NCBI GenBank assembly: GCA_007130675.1
Contig: SLSB01000441.1
Location: forward strand, 1 to 6,871
Reading direction: 5' to 3'
Source of the DNA: Candidatus Hydrogenedentota bacterium
GTDB taxonomy: Bacteria > Hydrogenedentota > Hydrogenedentia > Hydrogenedentales > SLHB01
DNA: 6,871 bases
Shown here: one piece after another, positions 6,272 through 6,871 of the stretch
Position numbering within the stretch: the first letter of the stretch is position 1
Layout: each line of letters opens with the position of its first letter
Program-made: the position numbers and the translations under genes
Notes under the pieces: model-generated
What the model was told of the DNA's origin: nothing
Database searches by the model: none
What the model saw: the letters and a program-made list of their open reading frames with translations, nothing else

Positions 6272-6830
6272 GAAATCACCCACAGTGGATTCCCAAGTAA
6301 ATTAGAATAACGGGACACCTTGAGCCAGACAAATGAATAGCCCCCATGAAAAGCCACCGTGCCTCATCAACTCGGGCGCGGCTCGTTTGGCACGCCTGAG
6401 TGCGCAAAAACGCGCGTTACCCTGTCTTGCCAGTTGAAACGTCGGGCACGAAGGCGGAACATAGCAGCAATCGCAAAACGCCGACTGTCCGATTCCGGCT
6501 GAACCAGGACAACACTCGATTGAGGCATCTGTACAGCAATCCTGGCGCGTGTTACACATAAGGATGGAGTTTCATCCATTTTGCCTGGATTACAGGACTG
6601 ATCAACTTGTGCAAAGCACATGGGATGAAGAGAATACCGATTAGTCCGGACATTCCACAGCTTGTAGCTGGCGGCTTTGCGCCTCTTGACGTGAGGCATA
6701 GGATTTTGACCCAAGGGGTGAGATCGGTGACCGCAAGATGTGCCAGCCGACCCCTATTGAAACCAGGACAGATGTGCGAGAAAGATGCGAGAATTCAACC
6801 TCGGGCACGCACGGGAGGCATGATAGACCC
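6272..6830. other. Long intergenic region without a convincing gene
   Basis: About 560 bases, visibly less GC-rich than the flanking genes. Short open frames occur on both strands, but none shows a family motif, a good ribosome binding site or protein-like composition. It contains several small inverted repeats (listed separately), a GTCCGGAC palindrome at 6644-6651 and two copies of ACCAGGACA (about 6503-6511 and 6764-6772). It may carry regulatory sequence for the genes on either side, an unrecognised small RNA, or decayed coding DNA. I cannot tell which. Confidence 0.5.
6562..6697. repeat. Cluster of short hairpins in the intergenic region
   Basis: Four compact inverted repeats occur within 136 bases: GGATG/CATCC (6562-6577, 6-base loop), TGTGC/GCACA (6608-6620, 3-base loop), CAGCT/AGCTG (6658-6670, 3-base loop) and GCCTC/GAGGC (6681-6697, 7-base loop). 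Each stem is only 5 bp and could arise by chance. Together they allow a structured RNA on either strand, but no known RNA family is recognisable. Confidence 0.25.
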
Positions 6831-6871
6831 ATGACAACGATACGCAACTTGGATTACGAGTGTTATCTGGA
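6831..6871 (+). CDS. Possible 5' end of a rightward gene, cut by the window edge
   Basis: An ATG at 6831 opens a frame that stays open to the end (MTTIRNLDYECYL, 13 codons). GGGAGG at 6813-6818 is a possible ribosome binding site, though 12 bases away is far. The start overlaps the TGA of a short upstream frame. Too little is present to suggest a product. If real, it is divergent from the operon and shares the intergenic region. Confidence 0.3.
   Translation, partial: MTTIRNLDYECYL

Noticed and set aside
6302..6559. Cysteine-rich minus-strand open frame
   Set aside because: No binding site, no recognisable motif and an irregular composition; it overlaps another open frame that is equally unsupported.
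6367..6834. Other short open frames in the intergenic region (minus 6367-6714, plus 6607-6834)
   Set aside because: Neither has a convincing start signal or domain-like sequence; the plus-strand frame ends at the ATG of the possible edge gene but nothing else supports it.

Overview
The window is a stretch of a GC-rich bacterial chromosome in which every well-supported gene lies on the minus strand. The proteins are bacterial in type: a compact ATP-type phosphofructokinase, a two-TM RCK potassium channel, and a membrane-anchored protein with a pseudopilin-like tail. That last type is common in large-genome lineages such as Planctomycetota, other PVC bacteria and Hydrogenedentota. I infer an organism of that kind, but nothing here fixes the phylum.

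Layout, in the direction of transcription (right to left): about 560 bases without a convincing gene (6272-6830), with the first 13 codons of a possible rightward gene at 6831-6871. A sigma70-like promoter (6243-6271) and a 93-base leader with a strong GC hairpin come next. They precede a metallo-beta-lactamase-fold hydrolase that starts at a TTG codon (6143-5529). Closely behind it are a large secreted protein of unknown function (5522-3597), 6-phosphofructokinase (3578-2607) and a TVGYGD potassium channel with a cytoplasmic RCK module (2550-1552). The gaps between these four genes are 6, 18 and 56 bases, so they look like one operon. A weak terminator-like hairpin follows the channel. A fifth gene (1384-17) has its own near-consensus promoter, placed so that transcription would begin at the A of its ATG.

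Phosphofructokinase is the committed step of glycolysis. The hydrolase is of the glyoxalase II-like type, which in known members removes thioester adducts such as those formed from methylglyoxal, a glycolytic by-product. The secreted protein looks like a glycoside-hydrolase-type scaffold. A sugar-use theme is possible but inferred; the channel's role in it is not evident.

The best observation is inside the channel gene. A perfect AGGAGG lies 8 bases ahead of an in-frame ATG exactly at the TM2-RCK boundary, the arrangement expected if the gene also makes a free RCK subunit, as the archaeal channel MthK does. I see no mobile element, CRISPR array, tRNA or rRNA.
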